Shown piece after piece: positions 1 to 8,656 of a stretch of 64,000 bases of DNA (positions are counted from its first letter, which is position 1; the number at the start of each line of letters is the position of its first letter). The DNA comes from JBDTME01 sp964583795 (GTDB lineage Bacteria; Patescibacteriota; Microgenomatia; UBA1400; PJMF01), in assembly GCA_964583795.1 (NCBI GenBank), contig CAZOWX010000003.1, positions 26,918 through 90,917 on the forward strand, given 5' to 3'. The position numbers and the translations under genes are program-made. Below the pieces are notes generated by a model. The model was not told where the DNA came from. It made no database searches and worked only from the letters and a program-made list of their open reading frames with translations.

Positions 1-240
1 AAAGAATTTTTTTGTGTTTCGAATACCTATCCAGACAACCAAGAGTAGAACATAGGGAATCAAAATCCAAAGCATTTGGACACTCAAATGAAAGCTTCTT
101 CGTTCAGAAATGAGGAACGTGATTCCGAAAATTAATCCTATTACAAAAAACTGTGCAGCAAATATGATCCCCAAAACAGCAAGAAATGCAGCAGGAAGGT
201 TTGATTTAAAGTATTGTTCAATCGAGAATTGTCTTTCCAT
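1..240 (-). CDS. Partial small membrane protein, cut by the window edge
   Basis: The minus strand is open from an ATG at 238-240 to the edge of the window without a stop, giving 80 residues that begin MERQFSIEQYFKSN. Two hydrophobic stretches (about residues 16-45 and 56-73) are separated by a short charged loop (SERRS), so this is the N-terminal half of an integral membrane protein with at least two membrane segments. The layout resembles the YcxB/PH-type membrane protein at 60245-60718, but no family can be assigned from the fragment. It is divergent from dnaX. No Shine-Dalgarno is obvious upstream. Confidence 0.6.
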   Translation of the reverse strand, partial: MERQFSIEQYFKSNLPAAFLAVLGIIFAAQFFVIGLIFGITFLISERRSFHLSVQMLWILIPYVLLLVVWIGIRNTKKFF

Positions 241-387
241 ATAAAGATATCATAGAAAAGAGAGTGGGGGATGTAAATGTGATAGGGAAATCTTTGTTTT
301 TATTTCCCAATAGACATAGTTGCGGTAACAAAGTGCTGGTATAGAGGGGAAGAGCAAAGTTGTTCTGTTGTTGGGTGGTTGAGTTGT

Positions 388-393
388 TATAAT
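388..393 (+). promoter_or_regulatory. Probable -10 box of dnaX
   Basis: A perfect TATAAT lies 52 nt before the dnaX ATG. No convincing -35 hexamer is found 16-18 nt upstream (CTGTTG at best). The transcript leader would consist mostly of the AAC-rich repeat tract that follows. Confidence 0.45.
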
Positions 394-445
394 GCACGTA
401 ATCACTTAACAACCCAACAACTAACAACATAACAACCCAGTTTCA

Positions 446-2188
446 ATGTCTTGGTATCGTACCTACCGGCCACAAACAGTCAGCGCACTTCATATTGATA
501 GTGTCCGAGAGAGTTTGCAAAAAATGCTTCAGTCTGGGAACCTCCCTCAGGCGCTCCTATTTTCTGGGCCAAAAGGAACAGGAAAAACCTCAAGCGCTCG
601 GATCATTGCCAAAGTACTCAACTGTGAACACAATGCCAAGCACGAGGCTGGCAAACCGTGGAAAGAACCATGTAATACTTGTGAGTTGTGTGTACTGATT
701 ACCAAAGGTTCGGCACTGAATGTCGTGGAGATGGATGGCGCGAGCAATCGGCGCATCGATGATATTCGTGCACTCAAAGAGCGTCTGTATCTTCCTCCGT
801 CGCAGGGACAGAAAGTGGTGTACATCATCGATGAAGTGCACATGTTGACCAAAGAAGCCTTCAATGCGCTTTTGAAAATGTTGGAGGAGCCACCAGAACA
901 TGTGGTGTTCATTTTTGCTACGACCGACCCGCAAAAGATTCCAGAAACGGTCATTTCTCGTGCGACCAGAGTGCAGTTTACCAAAGCATCCGTGTCAGAA
1001 TTGGCCAAATCACTGCAAGAAATATCAAAAAAAGAAAAAATTGAGGTTGACCAACAAAGCCTCGAACTTATCGCCCAGAGTGCCGATGGCAGTTTTCGCG
1101 ACGCTGTGAAGCTATTCGAGCAGTTAGTGAGCAGAGCGAAAGCAGACAAGAGTGTCATAAACACGCAATGGGTAGAGAATGTTCTTTCGACTGTTTCGAG
1201 CGATGGGGTAGTGAAATTATTGCAAAGCATTTTAGCCAAAGACGAAAAAGCAGTGGTAGCCTATTTTCAAACCATTCGCTCGCAAAACGTGGAAGCGACA
1301 GTGATTCACAAGCAGTTGCTCGCTTTTTTACACACAGAGCTGATCAAAGCGCTCACAAGCAGCGAGGAACCGTTTACCCGCAAAGAGGTGTTGCTGTATT
1401 TGCTCAAACAATTTAGCGGCGTGGATATCCCCCAGTTGCATCCGTTCCCATTGTTACCGCTAGAGCTATGCGCAATTGAAATGGTGCTCAAAAGCAAAGA
1501 AAAAGATCGAACTGGCGGAGCAAATAGCAATAGTGTAAAAAATACAAAACACGAAGAAAATGCGAAACTTGATAAAGTTGAAAGTCCCCCTCCTTCGTCC
1601 CGCAGTGCGGGAAAATTACAACTTGATCATCAGTCAGGTTTCCATTCAAGTGACTTCGGCGGGCAAAGTAAGTTGCAAGTTGTAAGTAATAAACAGGATG
1701 AAAACAATGATACTGTTTCTGATGCTGTTACGACGTTCGATATTTCTGAAGATTTTGCAGCTGATGATTCTCTTGTCAGTACTGAGTCTGCTGCGATGAA
1801 ACCAGAATTCAACGATGCGACGGTAGAAGTTATTGAGTCAACATCAAACCAAGCGGATGGTTCTTTAGTTGGTCAAAAATGGCAGGAGTTATTGAAAATG
1901 ATTGGAAAACATAACTTGTCTCTTGAAGCTATTTTACGCAGTGCCCGGTTTGCCAAGGGTGAACTCGGTCGAGCAACGATCAACGTGTTTTACTCATTTC
2001 ACAAAGAACAGTTGGAGTTGCAGCGTTACCGAAACATTGTTGAACAAGCCATTTTTGAGTTACTTGGTGGACGTGTGCAGTTTGAGTATATCCTATCCCA
2101 GCCTCAGTCATCACAAGCCTCCGATGATAACGTTCGGGGGAATGTTGATAAAGAGTTTGTGAGCACGATTGAGGATGCACTGCTTTAG
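446..2188 (+). CDS. dnaX: DNA polymerase III subunit gamma/tau (clamp loader)
   Basis: This ATPase subunit of the clamp loader loads the beta sliding clamp in the replisome. The N-terminal AAA+ domain has Walker A GPKGTGKT at residues 41-48, zinc-module cysteines C60, C76, C79 and C82, Walker B ending in DEVH near 129-132, and the SR arginine-finger motif at 171-172. The length of 580 aa is normal for a tau-like form. Residues about 355-460 are low-complexity and include a stretch encoded by dispersed repeats: the TCCCGCAGTGCGGGA hairpin near 1600-1615 and a TTGCAAG-type heptad near 1673-1690. The ATG at 446 gives the canonical MSWYRTYRPQ start. An AAC-rich repeat tract sits directly upstream. 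The ATPase domain is certain; the C-terminal tau region is divergent. Confidence 0.97.
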   Translation: MSWYRTYRPQTVSALHIDSVRESLQKMLQSGNLPQALLFSGPKGTGKTSSARIIAKVLNCEHNAKHEAGKPWKEPCNTCELCVLITKGSALNVVEMDGASNRRIDDIRALKERLYLPPSQGQKVVYIIDEVHMLTKEAFNALLKMLEEPPEHVVFIFATTDPQKIPETVISRATRVQFTKASVSELAKSLQEISKKEKIEVDQQSLELIAQSADGSFRDAVKLFEQLVSRAKADKSVINTQWVENVLSTVSSDGVVKLLQSILAKDEKAVVAYFQTIRSQNVEATVIHKQLLAFLHTELIKALTSSEEPFTRKEVLLYLLKQFSGVDIPQLHPFPLLPLELCAIEMVLKSKEKDRTGGANSNSVKNTKHEENAKLDKVESPPPSSRSAGKLQLDHQSGFHSSDFGGQSKLQVVSNKQDENNDTVSDAVTTFDISEDFAADDSLVSTESAAMKPEFNDATVEVIESTSNQADGSLVGQKWQELLKMIGKHNLSLEAILRSARFAKGELGRATINVFYSFHKEQLELQRYRNIVEQAIFELLGGRVQFEYILSQPQSSQASDDNVRGNVDKEFVSTIEDALL

Positions 2189-2197
2189 ATTGTTGAT

Positions 2198-2241
2198 GGT
2201 GCCAGTCCTAGACAGGTCCGCCTTGGACGGAGAATGTGGGT
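2198..2241 (+). repeat. Dispersed hairpin repeat, GTGCCAG/TCCGCC family
   Basis: This copy begins GTGCCAGTCC, continues GGTCCGCCTTGG and ends ACGGAGAATGTG. Two small hairpins are apparent (CCAG..CTGG-like and TCCGCC..GGCGGA-like). Other copies lie at 10505-10545 and 47436-47475, and one is inside topA at 55784-55821. Confidence 0.75.
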
Positions 2242-2303
2242 GGTGTTTTGTTTATCTGAAAAAAAACAAATACTGCATCGAAAGTAAGAAATCTTAAATG
2301 TTG

Positions 2304-2386
2304 TCATCCTTGACCCGATGAATGAACCCGGCCAACGGCCGAGCAAAGCCATCGAGATCGAGGATCTGACTCTACTATCTTTATAG
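2304..2386 (+). repeat. Dispersed GTCATCC...GGATC hairpin element
   Basis: This is a member of the main hairpin family: the constant left flank is GTCATCC, the constant right flank GGATCTGACTCT, and the arm between them is long, imperfect and self-complementary. It fills most of the gap between dnaX and the signal-peptidase-like gene. Confidence 0.75.
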
Positions 2387-2432
2387 TATTGATCTGTAAG
2401 TAGCCTTAAGAATTGATATACTTGTTTTAGAT

Positions 2433-2969
2433 ATGAAACACAAAACATCTCAAAAGTTCCCTACCTGGCTAATCATCCTTGGGGTGATTGGAGCATTTCT
2501 TTTTATTGTTGTCCCCCTAGTTGTTTTTTTTCTGATAAAACCCGTGCAAATTGTAGGAAAAGCGATGGAACCAGGTTATCGCTTAGGTGAGTACTACCTG
2601 ACCGATCGACAGGCCTACCTGTTTGCCACGCCAAAGCGATCTGATGTGGTGGTTTATCGCTACAATTTTGATGGAAAAAATGTGTTGATTATTTCTCGAG
2701 TTATTGGACTACCCGGTGATCGTATTGAAACAAAAAATGGTGTTGTGTGGATCAACGGACAAAAGTTTGATGAACCATATCTTGAAGCAAATACAAAAAC
2801 GACCATTGCGGGTCAGGATTTTAATCGAATTTTGTCTGATCAGGAGTACTTTGTATTGGGAGATAATCGAGAGCACAGTATGGATTCCAGAAAAAATGGC
2901 CCGATTAAGCAAAGTGATATCAAAGGAAAAGTCACGACTCGATACTGGCCAATTGAGAGAGTTGAGTAG
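2433..2969 (+). CDS. lepB: Signal peptidase I homologue lacking catalytic Ser and Lys
   Basis: The fold is that of membrane-anchored type I signal peptidase (S26A). One N-terminal membrane segment spans about residues 12-36, followed by box B, box D (RVIGLPGDRIE) and box E (LGDNREHSMDSR). The length of 178 aa is typical of short Gram-positive-type enzymes. Oddly, the serine of the GxSMxP motif is alanine here (VGKAMEPG, codon GCG). The general-base lysine of the usual YVKRVIGLPGD is serine (IISRVIGLPGD, codon TCT). The scaffold is otherwise intact with no frameshift, so this is a conserved pseudoenzyme or a protease using different residues, rather than a decaying gene. It stands alone between repeat-filled gaps. 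Family membership is secure; activity is doubtful. Confidence 0.85.
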   Translation: MKHKTSQKFPTWLIILGVIGAFLFIVVPLVVFFLIKPVQIVGKAMEPGYRLGEYYLTDRQAYLFATPKRSDVVVYRYNFDGKNVLIISRVIGLPGDRIETKNGVVWINGQKFDEPYLEANTKTTIAGQDFNRILSDQEYFVLGDNREHSMDSRKNGPIKQSDIKGKVTTRYWPIERVE

Positions 2970-3073
2970 TGTACTATGTTATCGTGCTGGTGTTGTAAAT
3001 TGATTAGTGAGACTTGTATCGTCTGTCAACTTTTGCCTTTTTACCTTTGACTTTTAACCTTTCCAACTTAAGT

Positions 3074-3101
3074 GTGACAACCCGGTACAATTTGATATAA
3101 T
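3074..3101 (+). promoter_or_regulatory. Promoter of ybaB
   Basis: The -35 is GTGACA at 3074-3079 and the -10 is TATAAT at 3096-3101, with a 16-nt spacer. The start codon is 30 nt downstream of the -10 and is preceded by an AAAGGA ribosome binding site at 3121-3126. Confidence 0.65.
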
Positions 3102-3130
3102 CGACAAAATAGCGAAAGCGAAAGGACCGT

Positions 3131-3418
3131 ATGGCAGGTAACCCATTTAAAGCACTTGGCGATCTGAATCAACTGCGCAAGCAAGCACAGCAGATGCAAA
3201 AAGATTTAGCTGCAGAAGAAATAACCGTACAACGTGGTGACATTGTGGTGGTCATTAGCGGTGATCAAAAAATTCGTCAATTTAGTGTCCAGGGAATTAC
3301 TTCTCAAGATGCTATTGATGTACTCAACGAAGCAATCAAGAAATCACAAGAGTTAGCCGCAAAGAAACTTCAATCCATGACTGGTGGTCTTGGTGGACTA
3401 ATGGGACAAGGGAAGTAA
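3131..3418 (+). CDS. ybaB: YbaB/EbfC family nucleoid-associated protein
   Basis: This small (95 aa) DNA-binding protein typically forms tweezer-like dimers. The N-terminal helix (residues 8-30, rich in Q, K and L) is followed by the beta-strand core (VVVISGDQKIRQFSVQG), a second amphipathic helix, and a Gly/Met tail (GGLGGLMGQG) typical of the family. In many bacteria ybaB lies between dnaX and recR. Here the three genes are in the same stretch and order, but other genes and repeats separate them, so the ancestral operon has been broken up. AAAGGA lies 4 nt before the ATG. Confidence 0.93.
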   Translation: MAGNPFKALGDLNQLRKQAQQMQKDLAAEEITVQRGDIVVVISGDQKIRQFSVQGITSQDAIDVLNEAIKKSQELAAKKLQSMTGGLGGLMGQGK

Positions 3419-3891
3419 TCTTTAGGTGTCAGAGCGTCGGGTTTCAGGAGTCAGTGGCTACCACTTTCGTCATCCTGAACAGTCTAGTGAGCTTGCGAAC
3501 GAGACGGATTCAGGATCTAATGTCAGAATTCATTTTGTGCAGTCTTTCTGGTGCTTTTGCCACATAACAAAATAGAGTTATTGTCCAAGATCCTGCAACA
3601 AGTATGAATCTTGTGAATCCTGGCTCCTCATATTCCGCTATGGATTCACGATCTGATTGAATTGATTAAAAAGTGTATCAGTTTAGTTCAGTCGAGGATG
3701 ACGTACTTTTCTCTTCAACCATATAACCACGTAACACCATAACCACATAACCACATAACCACATAACAACCCAGTAACTCTTTTAGATAGGTTTTCTTAG
3801 TAACAAAGCAACTAAACAACTAAGCAACAAACCAACCAACCAACCCCCACAGCCCCTAGACACCGTCATTTTTCTATAGTACTTTGAGTCA
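3419..3891. repeat. Gene-free stretch built of dispersed repeats
   Basis: 3466-3525 is a GTCATCC...GGATCTAATGTCAG hairpin element. 3570-3715 is, in reverse orientation, an element also present at 26300-26420 and 26545-26650 (shared words TGAACTGATACACT and CAGATCGTGAAT). 3718-3850 is an AAC/ACATAACC-type 7-8 nt tandem tract. I see no coding potential. Confidence 0.7.
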
Positions 3892-3963
3892 TTGCGATGC
3901 AACGGTTCAACCAGTCATTGCATTCCCTATATACTATATACTAACCCCTACATACTTATTCCC

Positions 3964-4908
3964 ATGCGACTCATCCTCACTGGCTCCATCGCCATCGATA
4001 GAATTCTAAACTTTAGCGGCAAGTACGCTGATGTTATTGCCCCTGATAAACTGCATGTATTATCTCTTTCCGTGTTGGTCGATAACTTAGTTGATACTCG
4101 TGGGGGAATTGCCGCCAATATTGCATATGGATTAGCGCTACTGGGGGAAAAACCAGTGTTATTGGGCAGTGTCGGTCATGATGCGAAAGGGTATATGAAT
4201 GATTTGGCAGCGCTTGGGATCGATACTTCACATGTTCATTTTTCAAAGAAACCAACCGCCAGTTTTACGGTGATGACCGATACCGCTGATTGCCAAGTCG
4301 GTGGCTTTTATTCTGGCGCGATGAGTGACTCAAGTAGTTTGACGCTCGACGCTTTTGATCCGGCACGTGATTTTATAGTCATTTCGCCACATGACCCCAA
4401 AGCCATGGCGTTGCAGGTCAAGCAAGCGACTGATCGAGGGTTCCATTACTTTTATGACGTTGGTCAGCAAGTGAGTAATGTGCCTGATGAAGATGTAGTC
4501 AATGGAATTGCTAAAGCATCACTACTCATTGTGAATGATTATGAAATGGGAGTAATTGAAAAGAAAACGAAATTAACTCAAGCCCAGATTGTGAAAAATG
4601 TCCCTGTGGTAGTTATTACCTTAGGAGAAAAAGGATCGTTGATTTTTGATCATGGAAAAAAGCATGAAGTGAGTGCCGTTCCAGTGAAAAAAGTGGTTGA
4701 CCCAACCGGTGCAGGCGATGCGTTTCGATCAGGATTTTTATTTGGCTATGTTCGTGATTGGCCAATTGTACAGTGTGCAAAGCTCGGCTCAATTGTGGCT
4801 ACATTTGCGATTGCACAGCATGGAACACAAGAGCATCACTTTTCCAAAGCTGATATTGAAAAGATTGCGAAAAAGCAATATAAATTGGTTCTAGGTTCTA
4901 GGTTCTAG
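3964..4908 (+). CDS. PfkB/ribokinase-family kinase, probably adenosine kinase
   Basis: The start MRLILTGSIAIDRI and the body match the PfkB family: an early GGIAANIAYGLALLG substrate/lid motif near residues 46-60 and the signature DPTGAGDAFRSGF near residues 243-255, containing the anion hole and catalytic Asp. The length of 314 aa fits. The next gene is ahcY, whose product adenosine would be this enzyme's substrate, so adenosine phosphorylation to AMP is the most economical role. A ribokinase or other sugar kinase cannot be excluded. The last residues (about LVLGSRF) are encoded by the GGTTCTA heptad tract that runs on past the stop, so the C-terminus has been re-made by repeat DNA. An ATG at 3892 is in frame, but the extra 24 residues come from repeat sequence, so ATG 3964 is preferred. 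Confidence 0.85.
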   Translation: MRLILTGSIAIDRILNFSGKYADVIAPDKLHVLSLSVLVDNLVDTRGGIAANIAYGLALLGEKPVLLGSVGHDAKGYMNDLAALGIDTSHVHFSKKPTASFTVMTDTADCQVGGFYSGAMSDSSSLTLDAFDPARDFIVISPHDPKAMALQVKQATDRGFHYFYDVGQQVSNVPDEDVVNGIAKASLLIVNDYEMGVIEKKTKLTQAQIVKNVPVVVITLGEKGSLIFDHGKKHEVSAVPVKKVVDPTGAGDAFRSGFLFGYVRDWPIVQCAKLGSIVATFAIAQHGTQEHHFSKADIEKIAKKQYKLVLGSRF

Positions 4909-4940
4909 GTTCTAGGTTCTAGGTTCTAGGTTCTAGGTTT
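4887..4940 (+). repeat. Heptanucleotide tandem repeat (AGGTTCT)n
   Basis: There are about seven perfect copies of a 7-nt unit, starting inside the kinase gene and continuing past its stop. The same unit recurs at 44729-44783 and 55042-55085. Confidence 0.95.
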
Positions 4941-5095
4941 GGTTGTTGCTTTGTTATTAAGAACTACTTACAGACAGATAAAGCAAATCGAAAAGAAGTG
5001 GCACTTGTCGCTTGAGGCTTGAAGCATGAAACTTGAAGCCAAAATAAAAGCTTGTAGCTTTTTTATTAACAAAATTTCTATTAAAAAGGACATTT

Positions 5096-6496
5096 ATGCC
5101 AAAGCAAAACTACCAAGTCAAAGATATCAAGCTCGCTGACTGGGGCAGAAAAGAGATTGATCTGGCAGAGCAAGAAATGCCAGGACTGATGAGCTTGCGT
5201 GAACAGTATGGTAAGAAAAAACCCCTCAAAGGTGCTCGAATTACTGGCTCACTGCACATGACGATTCAAACTGCTGTGTTGATAGAGACACTGCAAGCAC
5301 TCGGAGCACAAGTCCGTTGGGCTTCGTGTAATATTTTTTCCACGCAAGATCACGCTGCCGCAGCTATTGCTAAAGCTGGGACAACAGTATTTGCATACAA
5401 GGGTGAGTCACTCAAGGATTATTGGGAATATATTGACCAAACATTGGATTGGGGAAACGGCTTGGGACCAAATCTTATCTTAGACGACGGAGGAGATCCC
5501 ACTCTTTTTGTGCATTTAGGATACAAGGCAGAGGAAGATCCGAAAGTATTGGATAAAAAGCCAGAGAGTGAAGACGAAGAGTTTTTACTGAAACAGTTAA
5601 AAATTTCTTTGAAAAAAGACCCAAAGCGCTTTCATCGCATTATCAAAGACATTCGAGGTGTGAGTGAAGAAACCACCTCGGGAGTGCATCGTCTATATCA
5701 TATGCAAGATACCGGTGAGCTGCAATTTCCAGCATTCAACGTCAATGACTCAGTCACCAAATCAAAATTTGATAACACCTATGGCTGTCGTCACTCATTG
5801 GTTGATGCTATCATGCGAGCAACTGACGTGATGTTGTCTGGGAAAGTAGCAGTCATTGCTGGCTACGGCGATGTTGGAAAAGGATGTGTGCAGTCACTCA
5901 AAGGTCAAGGAGCTCGAATTATTATTACCGAGATTGACCCCATTTGTGCGCTGCAGGCAGCGATGGAAGGGTATGAAGTGATGCAGATGAGTGATGCATG
6001 CAAAATTGGTGATATTTTTGTGACCGCAACAGGTTGTGAACATGTCATTACTCTAGAGCACATGAAGCAGATGAAAGACAAGGCCATTGTGTGTAATATC
6101 GGTCACTTTGATGCGGAGATTGAAGTTGCCAAATTGCGTAAATTTAAATGGACCAATATCAAACCGCAAGTTGATTTGGTTCACTTGTCTAAGACAAAAA
6201 GTATTATTTTGCTTGCTGAAGGGCGATTAGTGAATCTCGGTTGTGCGATGGGTCACCCGAGTTTTGTGATGTCCAATAGCTTTACCAATCAAGTGTTGGC
6301 TCAAATGGAGCTTTTTGAAAAATTCGAGTCGTACGAGCCAAAGGTGTATCGACTGCCGAAAAAGTTGGATGAAGAAGTTGCCCGACTACATTTGGGTAAA
6401 CTGGGAGTCAAACTCGATACATTAACGACTGCACAGGCAAAGTATCTCAATGTTCCAGTGGATGGACCATTTAAGCCAGAACACTACAGATACTAG
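5096..6496 (+). CDS. ahcY: Adenosylhomocysteinase (SAH hydrolase)
   Basis: The enzyme converts S-adenosylhomocysteine to adenosine and homocysteine in the cytosol, relieving product inhibition of methyltransferases; it uses tightly bound NAD. The N-terminal substrate domain has GSLHMTIQTAVLIETL and CNIFSTQDHAAAA. The NAD-binding Rossmann motif GYGDVGKG is near residues 256-263, and the C-terminus ends with the usual FKPEHYRY. It is full length (466 aa). AAAAAGGA precedes the ATG by about 9 nt. The preceding PfkB-type kinase is a plausible adenosine sink, so the two genes form a small methyl-cycle salvage module. No methionine-cycle gene is adjacent. Confidence 0.98.
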   Translation: MPKQNYQVKDIKLADWGRKEIDLAEQEMPGLMSLREQYGKKKPLKGARITGSLHMTIQTAVLIETLQALGAQVRWASCNIFSTQDHAAAAIAKAGTTVFAYKGESLKDYWEYIDQTLDWGNGLGPNLILDDGGDPTLFVHLGYKAEEDPKVLDKKPESEDEEFLLKQLKISLKKDPKRFHRIIKDIRGVSEETTSGVHRLYHMQDTGELQFPAFNVNDSVTKSKFDNTYGCRHSLVDAIMRATDVMLSGKVAVIAGYGDVGKGCVQSLKGQGARIIITEIDPICALQAAMEGYEVMQMSDACKIGDIFVTATGCEHVITLEHMKQMKDKAIVCNIGHFDAEIEVAKLRKFKWTNIKPQVDLVHLSKTKSIILLAEGRLVNLGCAMGHPSFVMSNSFTNQVLAQMELFEKFESYEPKVYRLPKKLDEEVARLHLGKLGVKLDTLTTAQAKYLNVPVDGPFKPEHYRY

Positions 6497-6535
6497 ACTA
6501 TAGACTTAAGACTATAGTCTATAGACTGGAATTGT

Positions 6536-7015
6536 ATGATCAAAGCCCTTGTCTCCGACGTCTGGCATGTATTGTTTTTCCCAAAAGACTTTGAAATTCG
6601 CGGGCACTCTGATGAGATTGCGCAAAAAATAGTCGGTAAAAATAATCCCAGTTTTTTTGATACCTACTTTTTGAATCAAGAGCTACTAGATTATTTTGTA
6701 AGTATAAAAAAGCAACACCAACTCAAGTTAGCGCTATTTTCATCAGGAACAATGTATAAAGAGCCCGAACTGCAACCGCTATTGTCACCAATTTTCGACA
6801 AAGTATTTTCCAGTAGCGCCATTCGATACCAGAAAAACGACCCAGCTTCGTATCGTTATCTGTCTGAACAACTCAACGTTGCTTTGTCAGAACTGCTTTT
6901 TGTGGATGACTCACTGCGCAATATCGAAGCTGCACGAGAAGCTGGTGGAGTAGCGATTCACTATCACGATAATCAACAAGTGATGAATGCAATTGACTCA
7001 GTTTTGAACCGTTGA
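6536..7015 (+). CDS. HAD-superfamily hydrolase, subfamily IA-like
   Basis: This is a 159-aa single-domain haloacid-dehalogenase-fold protein. Motif I is VSDVWHVLF: the nucleophile Asp is present but the second Asp of DxDxT is Trp, as in the DxGG-type (YihX-like) branch where that position is not Asp. Motif II is LFSSG near residue 69, motif III is the Lys in YQKNDPASY, and motif IV is LFVDDS near residue 124. The cap domain is small. The substrate is unknown; sugar phosphates or nucleotides are typical. It follows ahcY after a short ACTATAG-type repeat, without an obvious promoter. Confidence 0.8.
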   Translation: MIKALVSDVWHVLFFPKDFEIRGHSDEIAQKIVGKNNPSFFDTYFLNQELLDYFVSIKKQHQLKLALFSSGTMYKEPELQPLLSPIFDKVFSSSAIRYQKNDPASYRYLSEQLNVALSELLFVDDSLRNIEAAREAGGVAIHYHDNQQVMNAIDSVLNR

Positions 7016-7046
7016 CAGCTTCTTTCGATCTTGAGACGATGGATAC

Positions 7047-8126
7047 ATGGCGAAACGAAACACTCCTTCAACTGCTTTATTTGGCAAAAATAGTCGATTT
7101 GTGTGGGGTGGGCTGATTGGTCTTGGTGTCATCCTGGCAGTTATCGCAAAATTTTCCCAGAATATTCAATCCCCTCAATCAGTACTGTTTTCTGAGAAAA
7201 AAAGTCAAGTCGTGAAGCCCCCGCAAGACAATTACTCAGACTTTCCCAAGTGGCAGCGAGTGGAAAACTTTGTTGAGTTGTTTCACTTTGCCATGCCAGA
7301 CTTTTTTTCGATCAAAACAGTCTCTGAAAAAACTCAATACGAGCTTGAATCAGTGAGAACAGTAGGGACAAGTCTGATTCATCTCAGTGTCCTACCGTAT
7401 GCCACCTTCCAAGAACAAAAACGTGTTCTCGATGCGGGTGGAGAAAAGCAGTTTGGTTGGACCAATGCGTATGGAGCGAGTGTGTTTGAGTATCAAAATG
7501 ACCATCTGACGGTGTTTGTGGTTGATAAAGAGAAGAAAGAAGTGGTGAAATTGGTGACTGATGAGTCAAAGTACTTTCCTGTCACGCGCAATATCGCTCG
7601 AACATTTGAATCAACCAAGCCTGAAAAGGATATCCACGGGCCGTTTTATGTGAATTTTATTGGGAAATACAAAATTCGCTATCCAGCTGAGTTAGAACCA
7701 GTGGCCGAGGTTGCGAAACCATTTTCAGAGTTTGTCAAGTGGACCATGCATTTAAAAAATTCAGAAAATACAGGTTGGATTGAAATGAGTGTTGTAGATC
7801 AGCAAAGCAGTCAAAAAGAGTTTACTCGTTTGGTACTTCAAACTGATATAGGAAGTAGTTTTGTTAACCCAATTGATGGTCAGAGTGTAAAAATCATACG
7901 AGAGCTTAAGGTTGACGGTTCAATAGCAAAAATGTATGAAACAGAAGGCCTTGCAAAGACTGAAGCTCCAAATGGAGTAATTGGTGTTATGTGGGAGAAA
8001 GATAATAAGTTCTTTAGAATTTATGCAGTCTCAGGTACTACACAGGTAAAGCAAATTCAGATAAATGTGTTGGCTCAAATGGTATCGTCTTTCAGGTTTT
8101 TAACAGCTCAAGAAGCGATGGAGTAG
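7047..8126 (+). CDS. Uncharacterised membrane-anchored protein
   Basis: I do not recognise a family. It has 359 aa: a short basic N-terminus, one membrane segment (about residues 18-38), and a large domain predicted to lie outside, rich in beta-type alternation (for example VRTVGTSLIHLSVLPYATF). The outer part seems to hold two similarly organised halves, one about residues 70-180 and one about 200-350, each with an aromatic-rich start (FHFAMPDFFSIK; FYVNFIGKYKIRYP), reminiscent of PsbP/LpqN-like beta domains, but this is only a resemblance. The next gene (8167) is also a membrane protein and starts about 40 nt later, so the two are probably co-transcribed. Confidence 0.75.
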   Translation: MAKRNTPSTALFGKNSRFVWGGLIGLGVILAVIAKFSQNIQSPQSVLFSEKKSQVVKPPQDNYSDFPKWQRVENFVELFHFAMPDFFSIKTVSEKTQYELESVRTVGTSLIHLSVLPYATFQEQKRVLDAGGEKQFGWTNAYGASVFEYQNDHLTVFVVDKEKKEVVKLVTDESKYFPVTRNIARTFESTKPEKDIHGPFYVNFIGKYKIRYPAELEPVAEVAKPFSEFVKWTMHLKNSENTGWIEMSVVDQQSSQKEFTRLVLQTDIGSSFVNPIDGQSVKIIRELKVDGSIAKMYETEGLAKTEAPNGVIGVMWEKDNKFFRIYAVSGTTQVKQIQINVLAQMVSSFRFLTAQEAME

Positions 8127-8166
8127 TATTTTGTATGGTAGTATATGGAATATAGGGGGTAGGGTT

Positions 8167-8580
8167 ATGGCAGGAAAACAGAATCAGACGAAAAACAGTA
8201 CAGTACGTCCGCTGTGGATTCAAATCTACTTTGTGTTGGCCGCTTTGATTGGTCTGATTTTAATTGTGATTGGTGGGGTGAGCTTATCCCAACTCGCTTT
8301 GAACTCTGTCCTTGGTGTTAAAGATTATCCAGAGTTTTCGGCACCTTTCCCGTACAAAGATCCGACTTTGGTTCGTCCAAATGATGACGGAGTTACTCCA
8401 GACCAAAAAGCTTCACTGGAAAAGTGGCATCAAGAGTATCAGAGCTATCAAGAGCAACTTAAGTCATATAACGCGACCGATCAAAATCGCAGACGTCGCA
8501 TTGCCGAGAGCTTGGCGATGATTGTGGTGGGTGTTCCAGTGTTTGCGCTGCACGCCCCTCACATCTTCAAGAAAGGGTAG
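8167..8580 (+). CDS. Small membrane protein with two transmembrane segments
   Basis: This 137-aa protein starts at ATG 8167 (MAGKQNQTKNS) rather than 8131, because the preceding 12 codons lie in a TATGG-type repeat. One membrane segment spans about residues 20-45 and another lies near the C-terminus (about 112-130); they flank a hydrophilic, Tyr/Gln-rich helical stretch (WHQEYQSYQEQLKSY) that could be coiled. This resembles the general layout of small CPR/Patescibacteria membrane proteins, but no function is known to me. It is probably in one transcript with the preceding gene. Confidence 0.65.
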   Translation: MAGKQNQTKNSTVRPLWIQIYFVLAALIGLILIVIGGVSLSQLALNSVLGVKDYPEFSAPFPYKDPTLVRPNDDGVTPDQKASLEKWHQEYQSYQEQLKSYNATDQNRRRRIAESLAMIVVGVPVFALHAPHIFKKG

Positions 8581-8603
8581 TGGTTGCGAGCAAACAAACG
8601 TAC

Positions 8604-8656
8604 GTCATCCATGCCTCGGCAGGCAGGCCGGCGAAAGCCGGGATCCATTTCAACAA
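8604..8656 (+). repeat. GTCATCC...GGATCC hairpin element
   Basis: The GCCGGCGAAAGCCGGG arm is flanked by GTCATCC and GGATCCATTT. It belongs to the same family as the inverted pair around the GIY-YIG gene. A second partial element (CTCTGACTTTAGATCC...GGATGACAG) follows at 8716-8753. Confidence 0.8.

Noticed and set aside
547..1239. 230-codon minus-strand ORF opposite dnaX
   Set aside because: It is a long shadow ORF, Ser/Thr/Cys-rich, in antisense to the conserved ATPase domain, with no promoter or ribosome binding site.
4887..4940. CRISPR-like array from the direct repeats
   Set aside because: The 7-nt units are contiguous with no spacers, and no cas genes are in the window.
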